The notes under the pieces were generated by a model that did not search any database, was not told the DNA's origin, and saw only the letters and a program-made list of their open reading frames with translations. 64,000 bases of DNA from Gammaproteobacteria bacterium (GTDB lineage Bacteria; Pseudomonadota; Gammaproteobacteria; Steroidobacterales; Steroidobacteraceae): NCBI GenBank assembly GCA_017577615.1, contig PKRE01000010.1, positions 1 to 64,000 of the forward strand, read 5' to 3'. The translations under genes were made by a program, and so were the position numbers. Of this stretch, positions 63,649 to 64,000 are shown piece after piece; positions within the stretch are counted from its first letter, which is position 1, and every line of letters begins with the position of its first letter.

Positions 63649-63882
63649 AGCTCAAACCTCTGACGTCACGGTAGCTGGCACGTAGAGCTGCGGGCGAGGC
63701 GACAGGTTGCGGCGAGCGTCGAGCGCAAGCGCGCAGTTGCAACCACTGTCCCCAGCCCGCTGTCACGATACCCAAAAGCGCCGCCTCGCTCTCGTCGTAG
63801 AATCACGCATCGTGACCGCATTTCTCGTGCGATCGCGGCGGCGAACAGCACGAGCCAGAGGCCGCGTCCAAGGACACCCTTG

Positions 63883-64000
63883 ATGACCACCATGAACAAC
63901 AAGTCGCAGAACTGGCACCTGTATGTCCCGAAGCTCATCACCGTGCTGCGCCTGGGGTACGGGTTCAGCGATTTCCGCCAGGATGTCATCGCGGGGCTGA
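63883..64000 (+). CDS. SulP-family anion transporter, N-terminal fragment cut by window end
   Basis: From an ATG at 63883 (a second in-frame ATG at 63892) the frame is open to the last base. The 39 residues include WHLYVPKLITVLRLGYGF and DFRQDVIAGL, the conserved N-terminal start of SulP sulfate/bicarbonate permeases just before the first helix. AAGGA lies upstream. The rest is outside the window. Confidence 0.8.
   Translation, partial: MTTMNNKSQNWHLYVPKLITVLRLGYGFSDFRQDVIAGL

Noticed and set aside
1..64000. tRNA or rRNA genes
   Set aside because: No gap holds a tRNA-like T-arm sequence with a cloverleaf, and no rRNA-like stretch is present.

Overview
The window is GC-rich, densely coded bacterial chromosome. 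The gene set points to a free-living gammaproteobacterium with a biomass-degrading lifestyle: TonB-dependent receptor of the Xanthomonas/Caulobacter type, PbgA/YejM-like inner-membrane protein, NhaA, FixLJ-type regulators and exported glycoside hydrolases. Xanthomonadales or Steroidobacteraceae would fit, but this is an inference; there is no rRNA or tRNA in the window to settle it. I see no prophage, insertion sequence or CRISPR array.

Layout. 1-3.6 kb: a lower-GC hypothetical, a GFA-family zinc protein, an exported GH12 glucanase-like protein and a galactokinase-family GHMP kinase with altered sugar-site residues. 3.8-11 kb: nhaA, a DUF885 lipoprotein, a rhomboid protease, a repeat-bearing intergenic stretch, sodC and a PAP2 phosphatase. 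11-20 kb: a DUF4097-like solenoid protein, an unusual metzincin-motif/OmpA fusion, a large hybrid histidine kinase, an EF-hand protein and a PbgA/YejM homologue. 20-26 kb: lipoprotein aldose 1-epimerase, purT, tex, hemerythrin. 26-37 kb: a polysaccharide-utilisation-like block with a GH9 enzyme, a large TonB-dependent receptor, two tandem flavin-dependent halogenases, a JmjC/cupin-8 protein, a LysR regulator and an MFS transporter. 38.5-41 kb: a translationally coupled bacterial-PH-domain operon. 41-50 kb: DUF418 protein, ATP-dependent DNA ligase, AGE-family epimerase, Mak-type fructokinase, UPF0104 protein, DUF2236 protein and a GH8 lipoprotein. 49.9-52.2 kb: a GMC oxidoreductase with its Tat-exported small subunit. 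52.4-64 kb: an energy/low-oxygen-like block with Usp, dihaem cytochrome c, hybrid histidine kinase, TraR/DksA zinc finger, FixL-like kinase, FixJ regulator, phosphoketolase, an AckA-PduL fusion, transaldolase and the first codons of a SulP transporter.

How the parts fit. GH12, GH9 and GH8 enzymes, an exported mutarotase, galactokinase-like, mannose-epimerase-like and fructokinase genes would feed plant-wall sugars into central metabolism. Transaldolase and phosphoketolase would turn sugar phosphates into acetyl phosphate, and the fused acetate kinase/phosphotransacylase would turn that into ATP plus acetate, or into acetyl-CoA. The adjacent FixLJ-type proteins, Usp and cytochrome suggest that this last block responds to oxygen or redox state.

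Two families of intergenic repeats run through the window. One is a GC-rich hairpin (CCCTCCCCCGC-TTC-GCGGGGGAGGG). The other is a degenerate G-rich, roughly heptameric element that often supplies the stop codons of flanking genes and has G-quadruplex potential at several sites. Starts were revised where a Shine-Dalgarno sequence, a signal peptide or a gene overlap favoured a codon inside the longest open frame.
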